A stretch of DNA of 64,000 nt, from NCBI RefSeq assembly GCF_036370855.1, contig NC_088102.1:43375835-43439834 (forward strand), given 5' to 3'. Position numbers and translations under genes: made by a program. Below are positions 49,633 to 61,680 of the stretch, one piece after another. A model generated the notes under the pieces. It was not told the DNA's origin. It saw only the letters and a program-made list of their open reading frames with translations, and did no database searches. Numbering within the stretch: position 1 is the stretch's first letter; each line of letters starts with the position of its first letter. This stretch comes from Dromaius novaehollandiae (Eukaryota > Chordata > Aves > Casuariiformes > Dromaiidae).

Positions 49633-49826
49633 CAGGGGTGGGGAATCTATGATCCGTAGGCTAAATACAGCCTACTGAACAGCTACAGTCCGCAACATTG
49701 ACTTTTAACAGCCCTTGACCTTATTATATTCTCCCATGTTATTATTAAGATGTGTGTAAATGCAGGATCCACCAAAGGTGTTAAGAGATTCAATAGGACT
49801 TCAGCAAAAAAGGTTTCCAATTCCTG
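49633..49826. mobile_element. hAT-type non-autonomous DNA transposon relic (MITE), 194 bp
   Basis: Starts CAGGGGTGGGGAATC and ends GGTTTCCAATTCCTG; the ends match as imperfect terminal inverted repeats at 10 of 15 positions. It is flanked by an 8-bp target duplication, CAATAATA (49625-49632) and CAATAATG (49827-49834), 7 of 8 identical, as expected for hAT. The interior (GATCCGTAGGCTAAATACAG and CAGTCCGCAACA) recalls Charlie-like elements with GGCCCGCGGGCC cores, decayed at CpGs. No transposase is present. It lies within the likely OIP5-AS1 transcription unit. Confidence 0.7.
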
Positions 49827-50459
49827 CAATAATGGATAAAAGTTTTCTACGTAAAATTAGCAGATAGCATTTTGCAACCATTAATTTATAAGATGATGAG
49901 GCTCATGTTTAACTTGTTATAACTATATAGTCAGATCTGCAAAGTTGTTTTGACTTAATTAACAGAGTTTGTAAATGATAATCTTAAGGTAGCAGAGATG
50001 TGTACAAAATGCACACTAGCTCTTTAGCATATTCATATTTTCTGAGTATATCATAGGATGGGTAGTAATAAAACTGAAAATGCTGCTCGTGGAAGAAATC
50101 ACCTTCACTAAAGACTAAAGAAAAAAAACACCACTGGTAAAGAGATGAGAATTCTGGATGCTTACATACAATAGTTTACTATTGCAGTTGGACAGATTTA
50201 CTAAAAAGTCAACTATGATTCTATGAAGCCCATTAAGTGAATACATTCCATTTCTAAAGATAGCATGACCATTGCCAAAGGGAGGATACTGCATATTTAG
50301 ACCATGTTTGTGACATTTTTACTGTATCCTTTCTATTGTTAATTACATTATCACTGTTTATTAATAAATTTGTCACTCTGAAATTGTAAAAATACTACTA
50401 GGCTCATGCACTGATCCTAACATGGCACTACAGTTTGCTACAAAGCACTAATGCTTATG

Positions 50460-50530
50460 GAACTATACACATCTCAAAATGGAAGACATTGGTGATTTTG
50501 TTGTTTTCAAACAACTTGTAACATCATTTT
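50460..50530 (-). ncRNA. OIP5-AS1: OIP5-AS1 (Cyrano) lncRNA core with miR-7 site
   Basis: Cyrano is a conserved vertebrate lncRNA that triggers target-directed decay of miR-7. On the minus strand 50504-50480 reads ACAACAAAATCAC, CAAT, GTCTTCCA. Against mature miR-7 (UGGAAGAC UA GUGAUUUUGUUGU) this gives eight seed-side pairs, a short internal loop, then thirteen 3' pairs, the architecture known for Cyrano. The gene lies beside OIP5 on the opposite strand, as in human and fish. The transcript probably begins in the CpG island near 61 kb and ends below 50.4 kb, with this element in the long last exon. I could not define the last exon's borders; minus-strand AATAAA candidates lie at 50357-50362, 48843-48848, 46502-46507 and 45585-45590. 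Open frames across this element are spurious. Confidence 0.93.
50480..50504 (-). promoter_or_regulatory. Extensively paired miR-7 target site (TDMD element)
   Basis: Complement of miR-7 nucleotides 1-8 at 50480-50487, a four-nucleotide central loop at 50488-50491 facing two miRNA nucleotides, and complement of the miRNA 3' part at 50492-50504. Such central-loop, fully paired-tail sites direct ZSWIM8-dependent miRNA decay instead of slicing, as shown for Cyrano in mammals. Confidence 0.93.
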
Positions 50531-53500
50531 GTCCACAAGTATTAAAATATATATATGTATATATATATGATCTATTGCACATGCCCCTTATTTTTGTAAT
50601 CTTTCACATGGGAAGATTTCCAGCCAACATAGAGAAACAAAGTGGAGCAAGAAAAAGTAAGAATGCTGAGGCAGCATTTCCTAACAGCAGTTTTATATAG
50701 AAGCTGGCTGGAAAGATACGGCAGTGGGGGTCTCTAGGGCATGCACTACTGGAGTACTATTTCTGTGAAAGCCACAGATCTTTAGCCCTGCTAAAATATG
50801 TTATGATCTAAAATTAAGTTTAAAAACTAACATTATCACATCATCAGGGATAGGAGAAGTCAGGAAAAATCAATAGCTCTATTTCTTTGTTAGAATGCAG
50901 GGTTATAAAATGTTGAGTTACTCCTATGGACATGGCATTAAAGAGCTTAAGGTGTGTTTACTCTCTAATCAGAGTTCTGTACATACCCGCAGAAAAGAAA
51001 AACACATTCCTGTACCCCATATATTTTGTCACCAAGCTGTGCTAGAAACAGCTGCTAGCTCTAATGTCCAAAGGATAATGAGTACAGGTAGAAGAAAGAA
51101 AAAGAAATTCCCAGATTTAGGAACAGATGTTTCTTATGCCAGATACCTTCCAACCTCATATAATCCTATGATATTGACAATATTTTCCATCACTTAGAGA
51201 TGGATCCTGCTTCTACAGACATCTACATTAAATCCCATTAATTTCAACATAAGGAGGACCTACAAGGAAGTGCATTTCTAGTTGCCTCTAAAACAGTAAA
51301 ATTCAGACTGTGTTCAGCAAAAAAATCCTACATTCTTAAAAGAAGTCAGGCGAAGTTTGTGGTTGCCTTGCCACAATTAACATGACTCTTGCACAGCTCA
51401 TCAGAGTGTTACCCACAATGTTAGTGCACCTCTGCTCATTACAATTGGCTTTGTTCTGACATGCAGTGTCTTGCCCACCACTCCTTAACTTATAAGCCTG
51501 CTCTTTTCTTCATGGAAACAAAAAATGGGTAAAGCTGTTATTAAATCTTGTTGTTACAATGCATGTCTAAATGTGGATCTAACTGAACTCTATTATAAAA
51601 GACCAGAATCAAAATCAGTATTTGTCCTCACTCTACTATGGAACTTGTTCCCCATTAAATTTCACTACATTTTAAATATCAGAATGCTGCCCTTGCAATC
51701 TATCATTAAGATCTATGAAGAATTTCAGCTGTTGCTTTTTTTCAGCCATTTTCAGGCTGTCTGGCTCTCTCCAGCAGTTTTCTAAAAGGAAAAATAAAAC
51801 AACTCCCCTCCCCAAAATGTCCCCCAGCCCTGCTACTATCCCCCCAAACCCTATTAACAGAACCTATATACCTTTATTTGATCCAAATTTGAAAATATTA
51901 TTTTAAGCTAGTAAGTCACATTTTCTAAATCACAAGCTTGGAATAAGGTGCACTAAGAAGAGCTCCAGATCAAAGTGGAATAGAATACATATCCTATTTC
52001 TCTTCTGGCTCTTTTGCCAAGAAATCATACTTGTCATATGTAATACCACAGCAGGGAGCAGGTGAGCATTATAAGCTCGCATCTCAGAATGGCAGAAAAC
52101 ATCCCAAATAATCACAAATGATGGAGACAAAGAACGCTATGCAAACATAAAAACAACAGATTGCTCCTTAGTTTGGGAACGAAATTCAGGAGGAAACAGA
52201 AAAAAAGCCCATGCTATGTATTTCTGCTCTTCAACACATCACTCTTAAGTGGCTAAGAGTTAATTCTATTAGGCCTATTTCTATCTGTATGATGGAAACA
52301 TGTAGGTCATCTCGGTTCTCCATCAGCCAAGCCAATTCCATCAGCAGTATGAAAAGCTGAAACTGTGCCAAGGAAGCTGAATGGATAAACTGGAGTTTTA
52401 CACCTCTGGTCTCTTCCATCATACTAGAAGAGAATTCCTTTAAGAAATAAGAGTTCTGCCCCATCTCTTTGATGGCAGAATGTTTTTGTTCCTTTTGCTG
52501 TTTAGGATTCTTAAGAAGCCATGGAGAGGGAATGATTTAACATAAACCCGATCATTATCCTGTAACTCTAGAGGTCTTTAAAGCTTCATTTTCTTCGTGA
52601 AAAATGAAATGTGCAGAGTAATTTCTCCTTCTGGTCAAAGCTCATCATATCCAGCACTTATGTGGATTTACACATGCACAGATATATTTTGATCACAGAT
52701 TGGGATGATGCATTTACACACTATAGACAAGGTGACTCTGCATTTGTTCCTTTGCATTAGCTGCTTTATGCGAGTTGACATCAAGACATCTATCTACAGA
52801 GTCAAGCCTGGGTCCTGGACTAGAAAATACCTGCTATGGGGCTTCCCCAATTGTTTGGTAGGTTTCTTCCTCATTTCAGAGTGGAAAGTATATTTCAGTT
52901 TTCCTGTTGTAACCTCTCATACACATCAGGACAGCCTGGCATAGCAAAGCACGCAGACACTTTATCTGATAGGCGCTCTAATATGACACAGCAAAGAATT
53001 TATCCCTCCTAAAATGAAGGAGGAAGTATCAGTGAAGAACACCGGCTTCTCCATACATTTGATTACAAAGTATTTCTCATTTTAAAACAGAATGCAGAAA
53101 GCTGAATGAAGAGCTGGCACAGGAGACAGTTCTTCAGGGAAACAAATGCTCACTTCTGATACTCTACTTTTGAGTTTTGGTAACATGGTGTGGTGCTTCT
53201 GTGGGAGAAGCCATCTGGTGACTCAAATGTTGGGTGAAATGATGGCAACAGGAAGTGGAGAGGTCTTTGTTCATTCAGCTCCATGGAAATAAAAGACAGG
53301 CTTTCTCTTGCTAGAAAAGAAAGATCTGCATCTCACAGCCTATGAGTAGTCACCAAGAAAAAGCAACAGGCCACCTTCTCAAATGTCAAGAGAAGATCTG
53401 GAATCCCAAAATGAAAAGCAGAAAAGGTAGTTTAGGAAACAGAATAAAATACATTCAACACCAAAATAACAAGTTAATTTCTTCAAAAGTTTGATTCTAA

Positions 53501-56500
53501 TGAGTAAAATTAGCTGGCTTCACAAACTGCAAGAATCCCTTGTTCTATAAGATTTTAAATTGCAGACGTTTGTAGGCTGGCTAAGAAAATACTATGGAAA
53601 TGCTGAGTTAACTTATAGGTTTACTCAGAAGCAATGCATTCAAAAATATACAGGTGTTAATTAGCTATGGGGTTTCTTAACTATGACTCTAAAAATAACA
53701 TGACAATGTTGAGGTAGCACCAGAATACACACTGCACACAGAGTGTATATTCTACATTAACAGGTCACAATTCAAAGATCACAGAGATTAGGCATTTTCT
53801 TTTACACATTTCTCCCCACTTGTCCACAATGTAGATATACTTTAACAACTGTCATCATGTCACTGCTCTCCTGGCATTTCACTTATCAGTGATACTCACC
53901 TGGTATGACCTAGTCCTGTACTGCAATGAGAGAAGTGTTTTTTCTTTTCCCTCTCCGCACTCTTTCTTTCACATACAAGAACATGGGCATACACAGTATT
54001 TTCTGCCCCTTTCCTCTCTTCTCCCTGACCTTTCTTTGCCTGTATTTCTCAACTTACTCCAATTACCTTAACCCTTTAGTTGATCGAGTTCTGAAATAAT
54101 CTTCCAGTGATAATTTTCAACTCCTATATTAGCAGTAGCAAGTAGATCATGAAAATGGATATACAGCACACATCACCGCTTTCTCTCTGAGGCACTCGAA
54201 TACTTCAGCTGATCATAAAGTTGGCCATCCGTGCCCACACTGTTGGGAAAGTCTTATTCTTGTTATGAAGGTGGGGAAAACCAGAGGCCTGGAGAGCTGC
54301 AACAAAACACGCCAAAGATTTGTGGCAAAGCTGAGAACAGAATCTAGCATTTCCTAACTCTAGTACGTATCTTAACTACCAGAATGCCTTTACTTATTCA
54401 CTGGACAAAAACTAAATCAAAGCTCCAGAAGCTGACTGTCATCCTTAGAAATTTTGAATTTACTTTTTTCTACTTGATAACTCATATTTTGACTGTTACC
54501 ATTCTTCTTATGCTACTGTTTAACAAATATAAATTTTAAGATGACTATTCTAAGCTAAATTTATACAATGTGTCTTTTAGCAGACTAAAATGACAGCATG
54601 AGACAAGTATTTCTTAACTTTAAAAGCATTAATTCTTTTTTAGAATACACAGTTAAATCAGGCTTTCTTTCACAAGAAGCCCAACCCAAAAGCTGACACT
54701 GGTAAAATCCTGGTGCTCTCAAAGTACCCTAAGAAAAATTAAAATCTCAGTGACCGATTTAAGTGGTCTGAAAGAAAGGGGAAAGGAAACAAGCCAAAAA
54801 TCTGAGAACTTTAGCACTTATCAGTATCCTGATTGCTTTACTTACCATTATTTGTCACCAACCAACAGTGAACCTAGACAGAAAGAGATGAACAAATAAG
54901 ATTAAATTTGCAGCTAACAAGCTATTCAGACGATAGAATACCTGCATAAGACACAGTAGATTAGTCATACCTTCCAGAAATCAGTTAAGACTTTTAGCCA
55001 TTCCATATAAACCATGCTGATGTTACTTTCAAATTATCATAGATGCCCTCTTCTTTTAGTTTAGGGGAAAAGATGGTCAAGCAAGTCAGGACTAACTCTG
55101 GAAGACCCAGGACAGACAGCTTTCTCTAAGAACAGGGTAGAGAGGAGGAGCACATGCCCAAAACATGCTTGAAAGGCTTTCGTTCGAAAGCCATTCTGTT
55201 TCCTAGAGTAAAACCATGCATGTCATTCCACAGAATATATCCTACAAAGTAATGAATTCCCTTCTTTCCTAGAATTTGTTAATTCTTACTTCACTGAGAG
55301 CTGCCAGTAGTACATGCTCAACTGACTACACCTGGAGACTTAAGTATCATTGCTACCCAAACTACTTTTTAATTGAGCATATTTTGAAAATAAACAGTCC
55401 TTTTTATGGTAAACTATCATCAACAGACATGTTCCAATTCCATAGGAACAGAGATGGACACAACAACTGCAGGCTCCAAGAAGACAAGGAGCTCTTTCAT
55501 GCTTGCACAGACCCACTACAGCGAGGAGGTGTAATACCTGTTTCTCAAGGACGCTCTGAGCTGACAACCTAACCACAATAATGGATTGCTGTAAGCAGGA
55601 CTATCTCATTATACAAGACTTACACGACTAAAAGCTCCCAATGTCCTCTCTGCAGTATTCCTAATTTCCATTTTCCTGCACCAGAGCATTTCTGCAAGCA
55701 GTAGAGCACCCCCACTTTCACAAAATTGCTGTCAGCAGGCAATCCTTAACCCTGTGTTTCAGGCCAGTCATTCCATCCTTATGGTGTCAAGTTCTGACCC
55801 CTCCAATTCAAATCCTCCCCAAGAACCTAACAAGCACTATGTCACCTTGAGAGGTTGGCAAATCAATAGCAAGTCATTCACAAAACAATTAATTTGATAA
55901 AGAAAAGTTATCATGAACTCTCACATGCTTACTTATGCTAGTGGAAACAAAAGACAATCCCCAATGTCAGTCTTTGAAAAGTTAGGTTTTCTTTTACTCC
56001 TTCAAAACCTGCGAATTACTCAACTAAATACTACATTAACTCTTATTATAAAAAGGCAGCAAGTGACACTTAAAGCAACTCATGCAGAGGAAATGCTTCG
56101 ACCAATACTGAAATTCAGTTTGCTTTAATCCATTTTTTGAGAAGTTCTTTGATTCTGGATGCTTCAGTTTCTAACTACTCTGCTTGATATACTTTCTACC
56201 CAACTTTCATAGATGATGCGAGAGCAGAGCTCACACTAGTATCAACAGAACTTGAAAACGCAACCGAGGTTCTTTAAAATTAGCGGGGACTGAAATTGAC
56301 AGTGACAGTATCCACTCCATAATTAAAATCTAGTGGAAGCTTTGGCTTATTAAAAAGACTAAGTTTTTTTGTTTCATAACTGACTGACTGCACACATAAT
56401 CAACTGATCTGGGACAAGAAACTGGTTGTGAAAACTCCACATTATACTTATTAACCTTTTCTGTTAAAATACTTAAAAATATATTTTATGCAGTTTTTAC

Positions 56501-59500
56501 TATCTTCCACTCACATTTCTTTTGCTCTACTACATGAACTTTAAATCTCACATTCACATAGACATTTTCTTGAATACAGACAACTTCAGGAACTTCAAAG
56601 CCAAAAAGACATGAAGAAACATCTCATTAAAAAAAATTGTAGCATTTGTCTTCTCATTTAGATCAATTTATCCTATTTCCAATGGACCAACTGGGGGAAA
56701 AAAAAGGCAGTCTTTAACATAATCAGCACACTGGAAATGGAAGCTATACTGAAATGAATAGCGGTATAACCATGCTACTAAGCTTCACCACACTCCTCAC
56801 CTTCAAATTTAAGGTATCTTGAGTTTTAATCAGATTAATCAGCAAGAATTCAGATCCATCAGATGTGACTCTCCAAAATAACACCTATAAGTTGTACTTA
56901 CAGATATAATATACACACACACAAATGCTCAAGGAGATAATGGGAAGAATTAACAGGAACATAGATGATAGACAGGTTCTAGGAACAAGATGAATAAGAA
57001 GCATATGAGGAAGGGAAGAGCTAGAAATAGGTTTATGGAGAAAGGCCAAGATGTGAACGTTTGAAGGTTATGTGATGGAGGTATGTGAAGATACAAAAAG
57101 AAAAATGAGTGCTATAGGTTGCAAGTCCACTGAGATCTTTTTAATGGCTTAACAAGGTATGCCTTGGAAAAGTAATTGACACGCACAACAGTTCTTTTTT
57201 AAATAAGCAAACTAGAAGAATAGTTACTTTAAAATGTAGTTTAACACAGTTTAAGTTACTATACATAATCGCACTAAACACTAACTGCTTCGTAACTAGA
57301 AGTCTTCAGTTTTTGTCTTCCCTGTAGGTCTGTCCTTCTCAATCACTAGTATTTTTTAAAATACAGATATGGCCAGAACAGTAAGCATATGTGGGAGCCT
57401 GTAACTTGATTCTTTTTTTTTCCATTTAACTTTCAGTAATTTCTTCTAGCTTCTTGAATTAAAAGAATATGCACTTTTTCTCTAGCAGATTCAATTAGAT
57501 TCCATTCTGCCTTATATATGATAAATTTTTCAATGATATGTCAATGGAAGAGTTTTTTCTGGAAGCTGGTGTTTACATAAAATCAAAACTGAAGTAATGT
57601 GCTCATTAAGACCAGTAGAAAATTAACAGAACTTATAGGTAAGAAATAGTTTTGATGGGTACAATAAGGAAGTTAATGTGTGTGGAACTGGTTTATCAGT
57701 TTATAGCCCCTCACTATCTTAACCAACTTCCAAATTTACACTGTACAGCTGATAATGACAAAATTTAATTCATAGACACAGTGTACAATAGAATAGCTTA
57801 CAGTCCTACAAAAAATGACAGCCTTTTGTGCTCTTTTCACTTTCTAGGCAACTTTTTTTAAAAAAAGAATCTAAACCAAATCAATCTATGCAGTGGTGCA
57901 GAGAACTGTAACAGAAATGCTAAGATTGTTGTGAATGGAGAGTGAATGGGAGTGCCTTGGTGTGGAGCCACCAAAAGGGGGACACAGTAGGAAGCATGGC
58001 CTCTGCTGATGGCACCCAGGTTAGCAAGTCATCAAGATCATAGCACATCCCCTGCACTTTCCGAAGACACCCAGATTTGAAGACAAAGAACAGCGATTAC
58101 TTCTAGAAGGGGGGCAGGACTGAGACACTGGTCACTGTCAGCTCCAAAAGCATACACAAAAGCTTATCTGAAACCTATGCATGGTTGTCAACCTAAGAAC
58201 AACCCAGGAGACATGAGAACTTGAGAGCTGATGTCCCTTGTTCTACGTGTCATTGCAAAGGAACCCTGGACCTAAGATCAGCCACAGGCACCACGAGCAA
58301 CATGGTGCCAACTGCTGGACAGACGGCATGAACACCCCTGTTGTGGTGCTTAGGTGCCGCACAGACTTCTTGAGCAACTGCACACATTCTGGTGCTTGTA
58401 GGAGACTCAGAGCGCAAGTGACAAGTCTTAGTTTCACTTTCTATTTTAAATAAAAATACCCTCCCCTTCTATGAGGTTTCCAAGTGGATATTGGCTACAT
58501 TGTTGATACAGTGTTGCAATAGTATTTTCTAGAACAACTGAGAAAACAAAGACGACTATTTTACAGCTGAGTTTTCGATTTCATGATACATACATCGCAG
58601 CAAAGTGTTACTCGAATACTGTCTAAAGAACAAAACATCCCTTCCTTCTCATTTTGGGAAAATCTTTTTTTCTTTTAAATCTTCAAGGACTGCATGGACC
58701 TTGCATCCTGCATTCACGTAACCTCCAGCATGCCTCAGGACTGCTCTCAAACATTGCTCCTTTCCTACTTTTAGCAACTAAGTTGGAACTGTTCAAGAGG
58801 TGCTCTAGACTCTTCACAAATTCAGTCAGTTTTTAGCTTTAGTTGGCCCAGGATGTTTGAAATACCTGAATGGCAGGTCACCATTGTAAGGTGCCTGGCT
58901 CAGTCATGCAAATCTCCATATTGCACATAGGCACAGTTGTGTGCAAGACTGTAAAGCAGCGCACAGAGTTACTGGTGTAACAGAAAACTCCAGGATTTTT
59001 TTTTTAAGATATTACTTCCCATAGCTCTTAAGCATTCAGTGTAATTAAGAATAAATGTTAATCCAAGTGACATTTACTTACTGCTAAAGTAGTGTACTAC
59101 TTCATGTGAAAGAAAATTGATTGCTTATTATTCTTTTAATTCTAATATAAAGCAGAATTCTCTTTATACGTAATATGCCAGCAGTAAATCCACTTCTTTC
59201 AAAGCTCAGTTTAAATCCTCACAAAAGGAAGTTCTTACATTCCGTTTCTTAAAAAAAGATCTTCTCACTATCAGCTGCATGTCAAACTGAGTGCATTCTT
59301 CCTGCACATCCAGAAAAATTAAAATCATACTCCTCAAAAAGATGGTCAGACAAGCCTATCGTGACAAAATTTTGGAGACATGTATAAGTAGATATTCATC
59401 AGTAGCAGCGTATTGTGTCTTGGTGTTATGTTGGTCATAAACTGCTATTACTGTTATTAAGTGAATAATATACACATGGAATGCACAAAACATTCTGGAG

Positions 59501-59827
59501 GAAGTTTTTCTCATTAGCAGACATTGCTTTCAGAAGCAGTTGCTGCAGACACACTTATCATATTGGAGTTACTTCAGTTATATGCAACCTCTTCATTATC
59601 AGATCATGTAAGATAACATGCCATATGTTCACAGGATCTAAAGCTATGCTTCTCACTTAGCCACTGCAACTTTTAGATTTCACCTGACAAGAACGTTGAA
59701 AATGCAGTCACTTATAATAAACTAAAGATTTAAGACGGTGCTATAAAATAAGCAACATAAAGAATTTCCTGCTAGTGACAGTAATCATTTTAGGTGTAGT
59801 AAGTGACAATTTCTTTAAACATAGTAC
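50531..59827 (-). other. OIP5-AS1 exon or intron territory, borders unknown
   Basis: About 9 kb without a recognisable protein-coding exon. It contains a second 8-mer miR-7 seed match at 55099-55106 (minus-strand GTCTTCCA), a TATATA patch at 50548-50571, and a somewhat GC-richer block at about 57.94-58.45 kb of unknown origin. Part must be the last exon and part intron of Cyrano. Confidence 0.35.
51143..51172 (+). mobile_element. Possible CR1 terminal fragment
   Basis: AGATACCTTCCAACCTCATA followed by TAATCCTATGAT resembles the last bases of CR1 elements (CTTCCAACC then ATTCTATGAT). It is very short and old, and could be chance. Confidence 0.4.
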
Positions 59828-59902
59828 CTTTCTATAGTAAAACAAAAATCAAAGAATCTTGGCTGAAAAATTTAGTACAAATCTGATCTGCATGTTGCTA
59901 AC
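59828..59902 (-). ncRNA. OIP5-AS1: Candidate internal exon of OIP5-AS1 (75 nt)
   Basis: On the minus strand a strong acceptor (CTTTTTTTCCTTTTCAG at 59903) precedes GTTAGCAACATGCAG, and a donor AAG|GTACTATG ends it at 59828. It sits about 1 kb downstream of the CpG-island donor. This is splice-signal evidence only. Confidence 0.3.
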
Positions 59903-60229
59903 CTGAAAAGGAAAAAAAGTGTTTTTACTAATACTCTTTCACGTTTCGTTATATGTAAGGTCCTTTTCACCTCGTTATTGTCGGTAATCACACGAACTCA
60001 TAAGCCTACGATCAATTCCACTGTCAGCATCTCTTCGCTCTCTGTAAAACTTCCTTTCCGCTGGGAGCTTGCTCATACCTTGTGATTCTGTTCGCCAGAT
60101 CGCTCGGCGGTCATCCCCTTTGCGCACTCCAGCCAGTATGACATACAGATGTCAGAAAAGGACGCAACTACTCACATTATCAAGTTAACGAGAGCTAGTA
60201 TACAGACTCCATGAGCAAGGGAGAGAAGA

Positions 60230-61680
60230 GAAGAGTAACGCAGCGCTATTCCTGCAGCCCGAGCGGAGAAGCCTCGTTCCCCATTACGCGCTTTGATTTC
60301 TTTCCCACGCGCCCGCGGCCGGCTGCAGCTCCTCACCGCAAACGCGCTCCCGGCCGCGGGTGCCCGAGGCGCGCCGTACCACTACGCAGGAAACCCGCTC
60401 CCGCGGCCATCGGCGGCAGCCGCCGCGCCGCTCGCTCGCTGCCCGCTCCGAAGTTGCTCCGACTTCCCCGCGGCGGCCCGGAGCGCTGCCCGGCAGTGGT
60501 CCCGGGGCAACGACCGCCACCACCCAGCGCCGCGGCTCCCGCCCCGGGGGCCGCCGCGGCGGGGAGGCCGCGCTGACCCCCCGCCGCCGCCGCACGCGCG
60601 GCCCGGCCCGGCCCGGGGCAGGCGGCGCGGGCGAGAAGGAGGGAGAGTCTGGCCGGGCCGGGCCGGAGCCCGCGGCGCCCGCGCAGCGCGCCTCAGGCAG
60701 CCAGGGGGCGAGAACGTGCCCGGGCCCAGCCCAATCAGGGAGAGGCGAGGGGAGGCGGGTGCGCGGCGCCCGGGCCCAGCCCAATCAGGGAGCGGGGCAG
60801 CCGGCGCCAGGCTGGGTGCGGCCTCGCACCGGGGCCGTTGTTCCCGCCGCACTCACCTGCGCGCGGCCGAAGCCGCCGGGCCGCGGCCGGCCCCGGCCCC
60901 GGCCCCTCCCGGCCCCTCCGCCTCTTCCTCTCACTCCGCCATCTTCCCCTCCTTACCTCGGCCACCCGCCGGGGGCCCGCAGCGCCCGGCGACGCCGGGC
61001 CCGCCCACTCGAGCGCAAGCCTATTGGGTGCCGCTCCTATGCATCTGCCGTCCACTCTCGGCGATGATTGGCCATCGGCGACATCCATCAGAGGGGCCTG
61101 CCTCCCGCCTCCGAGGCTCTCCTTCCCGATTGGCCCCTTGGAGGACACACGCCTGAGAAAGGATTGGCTAAAGCCTCGAGAGCAGGGCTGGCCTGGGGCT
61201 AATCCTCCGGTGACCTCGACGACAATTTAAAGGGGCCGCCCGAGGAGGGCGCGCGCGAGGCGCTAACGGCAGCACCGCGAGCACGGCGGGGGGCGCACCG
61301 CAGCGCAGGGCCAGGCAGCGCTGCGCGCCACTGGTCTGCCGGCTCCGGCCCGGCCCGGCCCGGCGGCCGTCGAGCTCCGCCCGTCCTAGGCTCTGCCGGC
61401 GCCGGAGCGCGGAGAGCAAACCCGGGTCCCGCGTGCCCCTTCCGGAGCTCCCTGCCAGCCCCTCTCCCTCCCGTGCCCTCGCGGCACCACCCCGCCGGCC
61501 GGTGGTTCGTTAACGGCCGGCGGGACAGTTAGCGGCCGTTAGCGACCGGAGCCTTCGCGGCTAGGTCCTGCTCCCCGTCCTCCATTTCACTGCGCAGCAC
61601 CGCGGCCTCCCCCGCGGGAGGGGCGGCGAGGTGGTGGCCGGAGCCGCACGCCCTCCGGAGCGGGCCTCGCTGTCAAGCGA
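60230..61680 (-). promoter_or_regulatory. Large CpG island, likely OIP5-AS1 promoter, with NF-Y array
   Basis: About 1.45 kb of CpG-rich DNA. Minus-strand CCAAT boxes (plus-strand ATTGG) are at 61023-61027, 61067-61071, 61129-61133 and 61163-61167, and plus-strand CCAAT at 60731-60735 and 60781-60785, the last two inside a duplicated 25-bp word spaced 50 bp. Three MYB-type YAACNG cores cluster at 61511-61541. Long open frames on both strands are composition artefacts. A plus-strand transcript from here is possible but unsupported. Confidence 0.65.
60857..60960 (-). ncRNA. OIP5-AS1: Candidate first exon of OIP5-AS1
   Basis: A consensus minus-strand donor, GCAG|GTGAGT, ends an exon at 60857. 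Upstream on the same strand, AAGATGGCGGAG (near 60937-60948) matches a YY1/initiator-type motif, and its ATG is closed after three codons, which suits a non-coding transcript. CCAAT boxes lie further upstream at 61023-61167. The 5' end is a guess. Confidence 0.45.

Noticed and set aside
50479-50700. 73-codon open frame starting MEDIGDFVVFKQL
   Set aside because: It starts on the plus strand exactly over the miR-7 site and then runs into a TATATA repeat. The conserved signal here is RNA pairing on the other strand, not codons.
57935-58460. GC-richer block with AATAAA at its right end, considered as an old solo LTR
   Set aside because: I could find no matching terminal dinucleotides with a target duplication and no family resemblance. 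It stays unassigned.
60284-61230. Several 130-287 codon open frames on both strands
   Set aside because: Overlapping frames in a CpG island with low-complexity translations and no homology that I recognise.
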